Below, in pieces: positions 8,453 through 16,222 of a DNA stretch of 28,944 bases. Source of the DNA: Motiliproteus sp036964625 (GTDB lineage Bacteria > Pseudomonadota > Gammaproteobacteria > Pseudomonadales > Balneatricaceae). Below the pieces are notes generated by a model. It worked only from the letters and a program-made list of their open reading frames with translations. It was not told the origin of the DNA and searched no databases. The number at the start of each line of letters is the position of its first letter. Position 1 is the first letter of the stretch. A program made the translations under genes and the position numbers. The stretch is taken from the NCBI GenBank assembly GCA_036964625.1, contig JBALTG010000053.1, forward strand, positions 1 through 28,944, read 5' to 3'.

Positions 8453-8484
8453 CGCTGAATCGCTGAATCGCTGAATCGCTGAAT
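8453..8484. repeat. Four tandem copies of CGCTGAAT
   Basis: Four perfect 8-bp units lie between the thiolase stop and the start of the fused dehydrogenase/hydratase gene, followed by a partial CGCT. Such an array can change in unit number by slippage, which would alter intergenic spacing without affecting any reading frame. Confidence 0.95.
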
Positions 8485-8492
8485 CGCTCGGA

Positions 8493-9701
8493 CTAACGGT
8501 TATCCACCTGGATCACCACCGCCATGGCGGAATCACCAGCGGCGCAGCCTTGAAACAGTCCGTAGCCGCCACCGCGCAGCACCAGCTCTTCGATCAGCTC
8601 GATGACCGAACGCAAGCCGGTCGGCCCCTGAGGATGGCCCCAGATCAGGGAGCTACCATAGTTATTCATGCTGCCGACATCGATGCCCATCTCCTTGGCA
8701 AAGAGCAGGTCGTTGACGGCAAAGGGGTTGTGAGACTTGATGGCGTTCATCTGGGCGATGCTCAGGCCTGCGTTTTGCAGCGCCATGCGGGCGGCGGGCA
8801 CGGTGGCTTCCGGCATATGGGCGAGGCCCACGCGGGCCGAGCCAAACCCGAGCACACGAATGCGGATGCTGGCATCGGTGCTCAGCGTTTGGGCTTTTTC
8901 CGGGGTGGCCATGATCAGCGCCGCATTGCCATCCGCCGGGTGGGTCTGACCACCAAAGGTGACGGACCCGCCGGGCTTGACCGGACGCAGCTTGGCGAGC
9001 CCTTCCGGATCAGACAGGGTCAGCCCCTCGTCACCCTGCAGGCAAGTGGCGATCCGCTTGTAGTTGGCCGTCGGTACGTTAAACGGCAGGCTCATATAGC
9101 GTTTCTGAAAGGCGTAATCGTCGGCGGTGGCCATGGCGTATTGCTGCTGGCGCTGCAGCACCAGTTCGTGCTGCGCCGCGGTGCTGATACCGTGCTTGGC
9201 CGCCACGTTCTCGGCGGTGTCGAGCATGGCATGGCGCCCGAGGGGATCGCAGCCGAAATTATCCATCACCCAATTTTCATGCTCACCGGTTCCGCCCGGC
9301 CCCTTGGGGTTGGGGTAATACAGATGGGGGCCATTGGAGCAGCGGTCGGCGGTAACAATCAGGGTGCAGGTGGCCAGTGCCGACTCGATCTCCTGGGTGG
9401 CGTTGAGCAACGTTCGCGCACCGGTGGCGCAGGCCTGACCAATGGTAGGACCGCTTACCCGACTCGCCGGATCAATCATACCCATCAACCAGGGCGCACC
9501 GTAAAAAGAGTGCTTTTGGGGGACGGAGCTGCCAAATACACAGTAATCGAACTGGTCCGGGGTTATCTGCCGTTTGCCCAGCTCATCTTTGGCGACATAG
9601 GCAGCGAACTCTACGCTGTTAAGGTGCGACAGACTGCCTTGCCATTTACTAAACGGGGTGGACCAATAGGCTCCGTAGGGAATTTCGGCGATAAACGGCA
9701 T
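8493..9701 (-). CDS. Thiolase-family acyl-CoA acyltransferase
   Basis: The 402-residue protein is thiolase length and would cleave 3-ketoacyl-CoA with CoA, or run the reverse Claisen condensation. The acyl-accepting Cys91 lies in GQACATGAR, the later motif reads KSHNPFAVND in place of the classical NEAFA, His356 sits in WGHPQGPTG, and the second catalytic Cys386 is in GCAAGDSAMA. These are the full catalytic set, in the variant style seen in less-studied thiolase subgroups. GAGG eight bases upstream of ATG 9701 supports the start. Together with the downstream dehydrogenase/hydratase it would complete the last three beta-oxidation steps. No acyl-CoA dehydrogenase or ligase is present in the window, so the substrate is open. 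Confidence 0.88.
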   Translation of the reverse strand: MPFIAEIPYGAYWSTPFSKWQGSLSHLNSVEFAAYVAKDELGKRQITPDQFDYCVFGSSVPQKHSFYGAPWLMGMIDPASRVSGPTIGQACATGARTLLNATQEIESALATCTLIVTADRCSNGPHLYYPNPKGPGGTGEHENWVMDNFGCDPLGRHAMLDTAENVAAKHGISTAAQHELVLQRQQQYAMATADDYAFQKRYMSLPFNVPTANYKRIATCLQGDEGLTLSDPEGLAKLRPVKPGGSVTFGGQTHPADGNAALIMATPEKAQTLSTDASIRIRVLGFGSARVGLAHMPEATVPAARMALQNAGLSIAQMNAIKSHNPFAVNDLLFAKEMGIDVGSMNNYGSSLIWGHPQGPTGLRSVIELIEELVLRGGGYGLFQGCAAGDSAMAVVIQVDNR

Positions 9702-9842
9702 GCGGTAACCTCGAAAGTAGGATAGTGATGAAATCCGTCAATCCGGGTGATTACGCCCCCTGATTTTGATTCCCGTCGGCTCATGGCGTTTCACTCGGAG
9801 AGTGAGCCCATGGATTCAAGGTATCTTTATGAAACAGGTGGA

Positions 9843-9871
9843 TTATCTCAATGGCATAAAACATAAGATAA
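9843..9871. promoter_or_regulatory. Spaced inverted repeat upstream of the thiolase operon
   Basis: TTATCT (9843-9848) and AGATAA (9866-9871) flank an AT-rich centre about 140 bp upstream of the thiolase start, in the gap after the AraC-type regulator gene. This is a candidate promoter or operator region by position and composition only. Confidence 0.3.
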
Positions 9872-9973
9872 ATTGGCATGAAAGTTCGCCCTGATCCGCA
9901 AACAGGGCCGCAGCCGAGCCGAGACAGCACGGCAGACACCCCCCAATGGCGGGGTCAATCAGCGAATTTTCAC

Positions 9974-10981
9974 TCAGGACTTATCGGTGCGGTAGTGCCC
10001 AGGAGTCAGGCCGGTCCAGCCCTTAAAGGCGCGGATAAAAACACCAGGTTCCGAGAAACCGACCAGATTGGCGATCTCACTGATCGGCAGCGAGGGTTGG
10101 TGCACCAGGTGATAAATAGCGCTATCGCGTCGCAGCAGATTCTTAATCTGCTGGTAGGAGGAGCCCTCGGCCTTGAGCTTCAGCCGCAGGGTCTGTTTAT
10201 TCATATTGAGCTGTTCCGCCATCGCGACCAGATCGGGAAAACCGTTGGCGATATCGGCTTCGATCAACAGCCTGACCCGGGTGGTAATACTTTCGTCGTT
10301 ACTATGCTTAACGAACAGATTGGTAGGGCAACCGGCGATAAAGGATTTCAGACTCTCGTGGCTCTGGATGGGGGCTTGATTCAGATAACGCGTGTTGAAA
10401 GTGAAGCTATTGACGCCCTGGTCGAAAGCGTGGGGGCAGGGAAACAGAAACTGGTATTCATCGATGTGTGGCGGCCTGGGATAAGCGAAAGTGGCCCCGG
10501 TCAGGATGATGTGCTGGCCGATCAACCAGCTACAGAATCGATGCCACGACAGCATGATCAGCTCGACCAGCAGATTATCCCTATCCAGCTCGGGCCGGCG
10601 TAGCTTAATCGAGAAACAGGCCTCATCGCCCTCAACCGTTAAGTGCAGTTGGTAATCCTGCAGCAAGATCGCATAGAACTGGATACCCCGACCGATCGCC
10701 CTTCCCAGGCTGGGGGCGTGAACCATAAGCTTACCCAGCATATGGAAGGCACCGGGGCGACATGGCTGCAGAGTCAGCCCCATGTTTTCATCCTGCAACT
10801 CGTCCCAGATCTGCTGCACCATGGAAGAGATCTTGTCGGTCAATACGCGCGCCCGGGGATGCTGAAGAACATCCTTGGAGATACCCGCTGTCGCCAGCAG
10901 GCGATCTGCGTCCAGCCCCTTATCCTGAGCCAGGGCACAGAGTACGGACGCGTAGTGGTTGGCAGACGTGTAATTACTCAT
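9974..10981 (-). CDS. AraC-family transcriptional regulator with N-terminal ligand domain
   Basis: The 335-residue protein has a long N-terminal domain of the arabinose-binding-like type found in OruR-like regulators (residues about 15-200, including GAFHMLGKLMVHAPSLGRAI). A C-terminal double helix-turn-helix AraC domain follows from about 235 to 332, with VAMAEQLNMNKQTLRLKLKA as the first HTH and ISEIANLVGFSEPGVFIRAF as the second. ATG 10981 is the natural start. The gene points the same way as the thiolase and dehydrogenase/hydratase genes and lies 272 bp upstream of them, so it probably controls them. The effector may be an acyl-CoA or the carboxylic acid feeding that pathway, but this is inference from position. 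Confidence 0.85.
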   Translation of the reverse strand: MSNYTSANHYASVLCALAQDKGLDADRLLATAGISKDVLQHPRARVLTDKISSMVQQIWDELQDENMGLTLQPCRPGAFHMLGKLMVHAPSLGRAIGRGIQFYAILLQDYQLHLTVEGDEACFSIKLRRPELDRDNLLVELIMLSWHRFCSWLIGQHIILTGATFAYPRPPHIDEYQFLFPCPHAFDQGVNSFTFNTRYLNQAPIQSHESLKSFIAGCPTNLFVKHSNDESITTRVRLLIEADIANGFPDLVAMAEQLNMNKQTLRLKLKAEGSSYQQIKNLLRRDSAIYHLVHQPSLPISEIANLVGFSEPGVFIRAFKGWTGLTPGHYRTDKS

Positions 10982-11164
10982 AGGATTGCACGGGTGTCCG
11001 GTTAAAAATCAGCGATAGCAGCGAGGAGCGGCAGTAACACAACGGTTGTCGGCAGCGCAATGTAACCCCAAAGGACTCCAAGATGAAACCTAATCCCTGT
11101 TTCATCCGCGCTTGAGCGCTCTGCCCTGGCAGCCATTGCAGTCGGTTGTTGATCGACTCCCGCG

Positions 11165-11460
11165 GGATCAGCCGATACCGACATTCTGCTGTAGGGACCT
11201 GTAAATAGCCGAACGAACATATGGAGTAATTTCCGCAGGGCGGTCAGATAAAAAAATGTACGCCATGGTTGCAAAGGCAATGAAAATATGTGAAATATAG
11301 TGCACTCCGCCAACCTTAACAAAAACAGGGGTATTTAGAGCCAGACCCAAAGTTACATCTAACCAACCACTATTGGTCGCTAAAAGCGGAAAATGTGACA
11401 ACAGGAATGGCGACAATGCCAGCAATATAATGCACCAGGCGGATCACAGGTAAGTCCGGG
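11165..11460 (-). pseudogene. Possible remnant of a small membrane protein
   Basis: Two overlapping leftward frames read as plausible membrane segments. One gives IRLVHYIAGIVAIPVVTF and ends at a stop near 11370. The other, shifted, gives GLALNTPVFVKVGGVHYISH followed by IFIAFATMAYIFLSDRPAEI. A frameshifted protein with paired histidines, perhaps a cytochrome b-like membrane protein, would explain both, but no family is recognised and there is no clear ribosome binding site. The sequence may instead be non-coding. The rest of the 10982-11573 gap shows only the palindrome before dctP. Confidence 0.3.
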
Positions 11461-11537
11461 AGAATAGCGACACCCCTGGGTGCAGGTGAATTATTAAGCG
11501 ATATAACAACAAAAGAGACGCTGTAATAAAACCACAA

Positions 11538-11551
11538 GGTCTATGTAGACC
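11538..11551. promoter_or_regulatory. Palindrome just upstream of dctP
   Basis: GGTCTATGTAGACC is a perfect 6-bp-arm palindrome 22 bases before the dctP start. Its size and position suit a repressor operator controlling the TRAP transporter; the GGTC/GACC ends resemble GntR-type operators, but no GntR gene is in the window. Confidence 0.4.
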
Positions 11552-11573
11552 ACATCCTGAGGGAAGTGAGATT

Positions 11574-12602
11574 ATGCTGAAGAAAACAATAATTGCCGCA
11601 TTGGGCGTGGCTGTTTTAGCAGCCACCGGGGTAGTTAGCGCTGCTGATAAAGAAGTTACGCTTAAGTTTGCCCACTGGTTACCGGCCAAACATCCGGTAC
11701 ACCCGCTGGGTTTTGTTCCCTGGGCAGAGTCCATTACCCAGGCATCAGGGGGTACGATCAAGTTTGATTTCTACCCGGCGCAACAGCTGGGCAAGGCGAA
11801 AGATCACTATGACATGGCGCGCGACGGTATCGCCGATGTGATCTGGACCAATCCGGGCTACAGCCCCGGACGTTTTCCGGTAGCCGCCGCGGGTGAGCTA
11901 CCTTTCCTTTTCACCAACGCCGTATCCGGCTCCCGCGCCTGGGATGAATGGTATAGACGCAATAACGCCAAAGAGATGCGGGATGTAAAGTACTGCTTCG
12001 CCCACCTGCATGATCCAGGTGCCCTTCACACCAAAGAGAAGATCACCCACCCCGACCAAATCAAGGGCAAGAAAGTCCGTCCTGGCAACGCCACCATGGC
12101 ACGCTTTGCCAAACAGCTGGGGGGGGCCAGTGTTCAGGTCTCCGCGCCAGAGTCCCGGGATGCGTTGGCCAAAGGCACCGCGGACCTGATCACCTTTCCA
12201 TGGAATTCACTGCGCCTGTTTGGCATCAATAAGGTGACCACCCACCACCTGGATATGCCGCTCTATGTCGTCAACTTTGTTGTCACCTTCAACAAAGCCA
12301 AATACGAAGGCATGTCGCCAGCACAAAAACAGGTCATTGATGATCACTGTAACTCCGACTGGGCCGAGAAGGTCGCCAAAGGCTGGGCTGGCTGGGAAGC
12401 CCAGGGACGGCTCGATACCCTCGCCGATACGACGCAGAGCGTACATACCCCCTCCGCCGATGAGATCCAGGCATGGCGCACCGCCGCGGCACCGCTCTAC
12501 GATGAGTGGGTGGATGGGATGAAACGTACCGGGCTGGATGCGGGTGCACTGCATAAAGACCTGTTGAAGACCCTGAAACAGGCGGATGCGCTCTATGAGT
12601 GA
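11574..12602 (+). CDS. dctP: TRAP transporter substrate-binding protein, DctP family
   Basis: The 342-residue protein has a Sec signal peptide (residues 1-23, cleavage after VVSA). The mature part has the DctP fold signature: LKFAHWLPAKHPVH at the N-terminus, QLGKAKDHYDMARDGIADV, and KKVRPGNATMARFAKQLG, which includes the region of the arginine that usually grips the substrate carboxylate. It would capture an organic acid in the periplasm and deliver it to the DctQ/DctM permease encoded downstream. The dctP-dctQ gap is long (267 bp) and contains a copy of the structured repeat, so dctP may be expressed at a different level from the permease genes. The ligand is unknown. Confidence 0.9.
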   Translation: MLKKTIIAALGVAVLAATGVVSAADKEVTLKFAHWLPAKHPVHPLGFVPWAESITQASGGTIKFDFYPAQQLGKAKDHYDMARDGIADVIWTNPGYSPGRFPVAAAGELPFLFTNAVSGSRAWDEWYRRNNAKEMRDVKYCFAHLHDPGALHTKEKITHPDQIKGKKVRPGNATMARFAKQLGGASVQVSAPESRDALAKGTADLITFPWNSLRLFGINKVTTHHLDMPLYVVNFVVTFNKAKYEGMSPAQKQVIDDHCNSDWAEKVAKGWAGWEAQGRLDTLADTTQSVHTPSADEIQAWRTAAAPLYDEWVDGMKRTGLDAGALHKDLLKTLKQADALYE

Positions 12603-12634
12603 TCAAACCGTTACTGGCTAGTCGCTATTGGCTA

Positions 12635-12791
12635 TTAACCTGGCGGGTTAATTGGAGACGCAAGGATGCGTCAACATGGGTCGAAGACCCATGCGAGCCC
12701 CATAAAATCAAGCAGTTCCACGCAACTGCGACATATTTTAGGGGGCGATGGACAAATAGGTATGGAACCTATTTGTCCATAAAGTTAATAG
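12635..12791 (+). repeat. Structured repeat family, copy 2 (full length, between dctP and dctQ)
   Basis: The element starts with the near-palindrome TTAACCTGGCGGGTTAA (12635-12651) and can form four further hairpins. These are GACGCA/TGCGTC (12657-12672), CATGGGTC/GACCCATG (12675-12693), GCAGTT/AACTGC (12712-12729) and a 14-bp stem (12748-12761 with 12767-12780). It ends in GTTAATAG. About 150 bp of it is closely matched by the reverse complement of copy 3. No protein frame is conserved between copies. Confidence 0.9.
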
Positions 12792-12869
12792 TGCTAAACC
12801 GGGCTGGGGAGAACACCCCTGCCCGCTGCCTCCCCATCCGTTTTTCATTTGATTAATTGAGGACACAAA

Positions 12870-13397
12870 GTGAACTCGAGTAGCCAATTCCATCGCTGGG
12901 CGCTAACCATTGACACCATTGCGAGCAGCCTATTAGGCCTGATTACGGCAATGATCTTCATCTCTGCCGTTTTTCGCTACCTGTTCACAACCCCTATTCC
13001 AGATGGTTTTGATATCTCACGCCTGCTGCTGGGTGTGTGCATCCTGTGGGGCCTGGCCAGTGTCAGCTACCGCGGCGGACACATCAGCGTGGATATTCTA
13101 TGGACCCTGCTGCCTCCAAAGGCACAACGTGCGATGGACATCTTTGCCACCCTGGTGACGCTGCTGTTTATCCTGTTGTTCGCCTGGATGCTGATGCACA
13201 AAGTCGGCAGCATGTACGCCTCCAATGAGGAAACCTTTGACCTGCGAATCCAGGTCTGGCCCTTCTATGCTCTGGCCTGGGGCGGAGTGGTGGCCTCGGT
13301 AGCGGCAACCTGTGCCCGGCTCTATTTTCTATTTCACGGCATCTCCCCAGAGGACCAACACTGGCAAGATGACACACTGGACAGCGAAGGGGTCTGA
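12870..13397 (+). CDS. dctQ: TRAP transporter small permease subunit, DctQ family
   Basis: The 175-residue protein has four hydrophobic segments (about 17-38, 50-68, 85-110 and 127-150) and the DctQ arrangement, including GVCILWGLASVSYRGGHISV with its conserved GGHI after helix 2. It forms the membrane complex with DctM that drives sodium- or proton-coupled uptake of substrate handed over by DctP. The GTG start at 12870 follows GAGG by seven bases. The stop is three bases before dctM, so the two are co-translated. Confidence 0.9.
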   Translation: MNSSSQFHRWALTIDTIASSLLGLITAMIFISAVFRYLFTTPIPDGFDISRLLLGVCILWGLASVSYRGGHISVDILWTLLPPKAQRAMDIFATLVTLLFILLFAWMLMHKVGSMYASNEETFDLRIQVWPFYALAWGGVVASVAATCARLYFLFHGISPEDQHWQDDTLDSEGV

Positions 13398-13400
13398 TCG

Positions 13401-14702
13401 ATGGATAACGATGTAGTTGCCGTAGTCGGCTTTGTTGTACTGTTTTTGCTGATGGCCCTACGCGTCCCGGTAGGTATCGCCATGGGGCTGGTCGGGCTAG
13501 GCGGCTTTGCCGCGGTTTCTGGCATCACCCCGGCCTTGAACCTGATGGCCATGTCACCGATACGGACCGTCACCGACCATTCCCTGGCACTGATCCCCAT
13601 GTTTATTTTGATGGGTAGCTTTGCCACCGCGACCGGGTTAAGCCGCGAGCTGTTTCAGGCCACCAATGCCTGGTTTGGACGCCAACGGGGAGGATTGGCG
13701 ATGGGCACCATCACCGCCTGCGGTGGCTTTGCCGCCATCTGTGGTTCGTCGGTAGCCACCGCCGCAACCATGACCAAGATCGCCCTGCCCGAGATGCGCA
13801 AAGCCGGCTACAGTGACGCCTTGGCGACCGGCGTGATCGCCGCGGGTGGCACCTTGGGTATCCTGATTCCGCCGTCGATTGTATTGGCCATTTATGGCTT
13901 TATTACCGATCAGGATGTCGGCCAGCTGTTTATCGCCGGAATCATACCCGGGATCCTGGCTATCTGCCTACACCTGGGTGTAATCAAGATCATCTCGATT
14001 TTAAAGCCCGGCTCAGTACCCGAAGGTAAATCATCCACGTGGGAAGAAAAAACGCGTTCGCTACGCAATATTTGGGCGGTAGTGCTGTTGTTTGGCGCGA
14101 TTATCGGCGGTATCTACAGTGGCATCGTAACGCCCACAGAAGCCGCGGCCATGGGGGCTTTCTTTACCTTTTTAATCGGTATTGTGCGACGCAGACTGGA
14201 CCTGAAGACCACCGGCCTGTGTCTGATTGATGCCCTTCGCACCTCGGTCACCATCTTCACAATCCTGATCGGAGCATTGCTGTTTGGCTATTTCCTGACG
14301 ATTACCCAGACACCGCAACAGGTCACCGGGTATCTGATCGGTTTACCTTTTGGTCCTTACGGTATTCTGCTGGTGATCTTGCTTTTCTACTTCGTCCTGG
14401 GCTGCGTCCTGGATGCCATGGCGATGATTATTCTGACCGTGCCGATCCTCTTTCCGGTCGTTACCGCATTGGGTTTTGATCCCATCTGGTTCGGTATCAT
14501 TGTGGTAATGACCGTGGAGCTGGGATTGATCACACCTCCGGTTGGCTTAAATGTGTTTGTGATCAATTCGGTCGCCCGGGATGTCAGTCTGGTGACCATA
14601 TTCAAGGGCGTGATGCCCTTTGTCCTGGCCGACATTGTCCGCCTAGCCATACTGATCGCTATCCCGGCGCTGGTGCTGTTTCTGCCTGAACGTATGGCCT
14701 GA
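13401..14702 (+). CDS. dctM: TRAP transporter large permease subunit, DctM family
   Basis: The 433-residue, very hydrophobic protein matches the usual DctM length and carries family hallmarks: LRVPVGIAMGLVGLGGF near the N-terminus, FAAICGSSVATAATM, the ILIPPSIVLAIYG segment, a central EAAAMGAFF, and a C-terminal ELGLITPPVGLNVFVINS. DctM is the ion-coupled channel of the transporter and has about twelve membrane segments. It ends just before the palindrome at 14706-14722 and converges with astB, 32 bases away. Confidence 0.93.
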   Translation: MDNDVVAVVGFVVLFLLMALRVPVGIAMGLVGLGGFAAVSGITPALNLMAMSPIRTVTDHSLALIPMFILMGSFATATGLSRELFQATNAWFGRQRGGLAMGTITACGGFAAICGSSVATAATMTKIALPEMRKAGYSDALATGVIAAGGTLGILIPPSIVLAIYGFITDQDVGQLFIAGIIPGILAICLHLGVIKIISILKPGSVPEGKSSTWEEKTRSLRNIWAVVLLFGAIIGGIYSGIVTPTEAAAMGAFFTFLIGIVRRRLDLKTTGLCLIDALRTSVTIFTILIGALLFGYFLTITQTPQQVTGYLIGLPFGPYGILLVILLFYFVLGCVLDAMAMIILTVPILFPVVTALGFDPIWFGIIVVMTVELGLITPPVGLNVFVINSVARDVSLVTIFKGVMPFVLADIVRLAILIAIPALVLFLPERMA

Positions 14703-14705
14703 TTA

Positions 14706-14722
14706 TTAACCCGGCGGGTTAA
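14706..14722. repeat. Solitary terminal palindrome of the structured repeat family
   Basis: TTAACCCGGCGGGTTAA is a perfect palindrome with 8-bp arms around one base. It is the same motif that opens repeat copies 2 and 3, here without the rest of the element. It sits in the 32-bp gap between the converging dctM and astB genes, where it could act as a two-way terminator or barrier. It lacks a T-run. Confidence 0.8.
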
Positions 14723-14734
14723 GACACAACCCTG

Positions 14735-16087
14735 TTATCGCTGAAACGGATAAACCGGCCCCAGGTTGAGGATTTCGGTCAACTCGTTAAGCGCGGTGCG
14801 CGACTCGAACAACAGCTTGGGATCGGCCAGATCAGCGACCAACAAGCGATCCCGGTAGTGCTGATCGACCCAGCGGTTAAGCCGCACGAACAGCGCATCG
14901 CTCATCAACGTAGCCGGGTTGGTTGCCGCAACCTCCTGCTCATTGAGCACCACCCGCAGACGCAGGCAGGCGGGCCCACCGCCATTACTCATGCTCTGCT
15001 TCAGATCGAACACCTGGATCTCGCTGACCGGGTTATCACCCGCTTTAATGTCCTGCAACAGCTGCCATACCTGCGGGTTGTCGCGACACTCCTCCGGAAC
15101 CACCATCAGCTGCTGGCCGTCTGCCAGGCTCAGCAATTGTGAGTTAAACAGGTAACTTTTGACCGCATCCGCAACGCTGAGCTGCGCGTTGCTGATCTCG
15201 ATGATGTGCAGGGTTTGCTGGCCACCCGACTGCGCCTTAAACACGCGTTGCAAGTTAGCTTTGACCCGCTCTTGGTCGAGAAAGGCTTGCTCGTGGCACA
15301 GCAGCACGTTGCGGTTCCCCACCGAGATAACGTCGTTGTGAAACACGCCCTGATCGATCACGTCGGGATTTTGCTGGGCGTAGACCACCTCCGCGCTGTT
15401 GAGGTGATGCAAACGTACGATCGCCTGCGAGGCTTCAAAGGTCTGTCGCGCCGGGTAACGCTTGGGACTGGGGCGGCTGTCGTCAAACGCGTGACGGCCA
15501 TAGACAAAGAACTCGACCCCGGGCTTACCGTACTCATGGCACAACCGGGTGTGGTTGGCAGCCCCTTCATCACCGAAATGCTCGATCCCCGGTAGCGCCT
15601 GATGATGTTTGAAATGCCGCTCGGCGGGGAAGGTCGCCGCCAGAATCCGGCCGGTGGTATCGTGCTCGATCGAGCGGTGAAACTTGTTGGTCAGGTTGGC
15701 CGGGGTAAAGTGAACCCGGCTATCCAGAGTGTCAGCACTGGGTGAGACTGTGGCCGCATTGGCGGTCCACATGCTCGATGCCGAACAGCACGCAGCCAGG
15801 ATCCGTGGCGCCTGACGCGCTGCTTGGGCCAGCACCTGGGCATCGCTGCCGTGGAATCCAATCCGCCGCAGTGTGTGAATGTCGGGCCGTTCCTGCGGTG
15901 CCAGCACCCCTTGCACCAACCCCATATCATGCAACGCCTTCATCTTGGCCAAACCTTGTTTGGCGGCCAGTTTGGGGTTCGACGAATTGGCCTGGCTGTG
16001 CTCCGAGGCGACATTGCCGAACGACAGACCGGCGTAGTTATGTGTGGGTCCGACCAGACCGTCAAAATTGGCTTCAAAGGCGTTCAT
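14735..16087 (-). CDS. astB: N-succinylarginine dihydrolase
   Basis: AstB catalyses the second step of the AST pathway, turning N2-succinylarginine into N2-succinylornithine, two ammonia and CO2 in the cytoplasm. The 450-residue protein matches the family from end to end: NFDGLVGPTHNYAGLSFGN at the start, VFHNDVISVGN with the candidate catalytic His, and SNGGGPACLRLRV with the candidate nucleophile Cys374. It is the last gene of the leftward run aruC, M20 hydrolase, aruF, aruG, astD, astB. The gap to astD is 135 bp and holds repeated short AACCGAA/AACTGAA motifs, so astB could be expressed partly on its own. Confidence 0.95.
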   Translation of the reverse strand: MNAFEANFDGLVGPTHNYAGLSFGNVASEHSQANSSNPKLAAKQGLAKMKALHDMGLVQGVLAPQERPDIHTLRRIGFHGSDAQVLAQAARQAPRILAACCSASSMWTANAATVSPSADTLDSRVHFTPANLTNKFHRSIEHDTTGRILAATFPAERHFKHHQALPGIEHFGDEGAANHTRLCHEYGKPGVEFFVYGRHAFDDSRPSPKRYPARQTFEASQAIVRLHHLNSAEVVYAQQNPDVIDQGVFHNDVISVGNRNVLLCHEQAFLDQERVKANLQRVFKAQSGGQQTLHIIEISNAQLSVADAVKSYLFNSQLLSLADGQQLMVVPEECRDNPQVWQLLQDIKAGDNPVSEIQVFDLKQSMSNGGGPACLRLRVVLNEQEVAATNPATLMSDALFVRLNRWVDQHYRDRLLVADLADPKLLFESRTALNELTEILNLGPVYPFQR

Positions 16088-16222
16088 CTGAGTTCCTCGG
16101 GACGGTCTCGGGCCGCCCCTTATTGTTGTTGGTGTAGTGCTGAGCGCGTGTGGCTAGCCCTGTCTAGCTAACCGAAAGTAGCGAACTGAAAGTAGCTAAC
16201 CGAAGGGCTAACCGAGCATGAC

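Noticed and set aside
8550..9725. 391-residue open frame antisense to the thiolase
   Set aside because: Its Gly/His/Gln-rich composition is typical of a shadow of a GC-rich gene; the opposite strand has full thiolase motifs.
9901..9973. CCCC/GGGG stem considered as terminator for the AraC-type gene
   Set aside because: Short stem with no T-run on the leftward strand.
12635..12791. Structured repeat considered as an integron attC site
   Set aside because: It has multiple separate hairpins instead of one long imperfect palindrome, no recognisable core sites, and no integrase or cassette array nearby.
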